From positions 1 through 12,937 of the forward strand of contig CAISDD010000094.1 in the NCBI GenBank assembly GCA_903883985.1: a DNA stretch of 12,937 bases. Reading direction: 5' to 3'. The first letter of the stretch is position 1. Each line of letters opens with the position of its first letter. The position numbers and the translations under genes were made by a program. Source of the DNA: an uncultured Pseudomonadota bacterium (lineage in GTDB: Bacteria > Pseudomonadota > Gammaproteobacteria > Burkholderiales > Thiobacillaceae). Below, piece by piece: positions 12,859-12,937 of the stretch. The notes beneath the pieces were generated by a model. It saw only the letters and a list, made by a program, of their open reading frames with translations, searched no databases and had not been told where the DNA came from.

Positions 12859-12937
12859 GCTGCGCTGACTGGGGTAAAACCGGCGAGACGCCGACGCTAC
12901 TCATTAGCGCCAGGTCGAAGCTTGCAAGGTGTTGGGC
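12859..12937. other. Right-edge non-coding stretch with a small hairpin
   Basis: CGGCG (12881-12885), AGA and CGCCG (12889-12893) form a perfect small hairpin, followed by GACGCTAC. That end resembles the palindrome at 2267-2276. The rest shows no gene, RNA or promoter that I can support. cmk, expected after aroA, does not begin before the window ends. Confidence 0.4.

Overview
The window looks like chromosomal DNA of a GC-rich Gram-negative bacterium, most likely a betaproteobacterium or a close relative. The basis is codon use, the protein families, a serC-pheA-hisC-tyrA-aroA order known from beta- and gammaproteobacteria, and dispersed palindromic repeats typical of these genomes. The genus cannot be fixed from the sequence. 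No tRNA, rRNA, CRISPR array, complete insertion sequence or defence system is visible.

Layout. Positions 1-334 are mostly non-coding, with an AT-rich stretch and at best a fragment of a gene leaving the left edge. A membrane-bound class III adenylate cyclase (335-2224, +) faces a convergent pair on the minus strand: a DUF2058/YaiL-like coiled-coil protein (2273-2809) and phosphoglucomutase (2967-4595). A divergent region (4596-4759) leads into a rightward cluster: secreted beta-carbonic anhydrase, serC, serA, pheA, hisC, tyrA and aroA (4760-12438). The last 500 bases hold no intact gene. They contain two identical REP-like repeats, a frameshifted fragment of an IS91-like transposase, and further palindromes.

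How the genes work together. SerA and SerC carry out the first two steps of serine synthesis; SerC also serves pyridoxal phosphate synthesis in many proteobacteria. AroA makes EPSP, the precursor of chorismate. PheA (chorismate mutase/prephenate dehydratase) and TyrA (prephenate dehydrogenase) split prephenate toward phenylalanine and tyrosine, and the HisC-type aminotransferase can transaminate the resulting keto acids as well as histidinol phosphate. This is the known mixed-function 'supraoperon', here with serA inserted. Three junctions are ATGA overlaps and one gap is 3 bases, so tight translational coupling is likely from serA to aroA.

Most notable observations. (1) A dispersed palindromic repeat sits in frame inside aroA and adds about 21 residues next to the substrate-binding loop. 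(2) An exact 13-base tandem duplication at the end of serA changed the C-terminus and the stop codon and created the overlap with pheA. (3) AroA has Ser where class I enzymes usually have the Pro linked to glyphosate sensitivity. (4) The cmk-rpsA genes usually found after aroA are replaced in this window by repeats and transposase debris. No wholly new multi-gene system was found.
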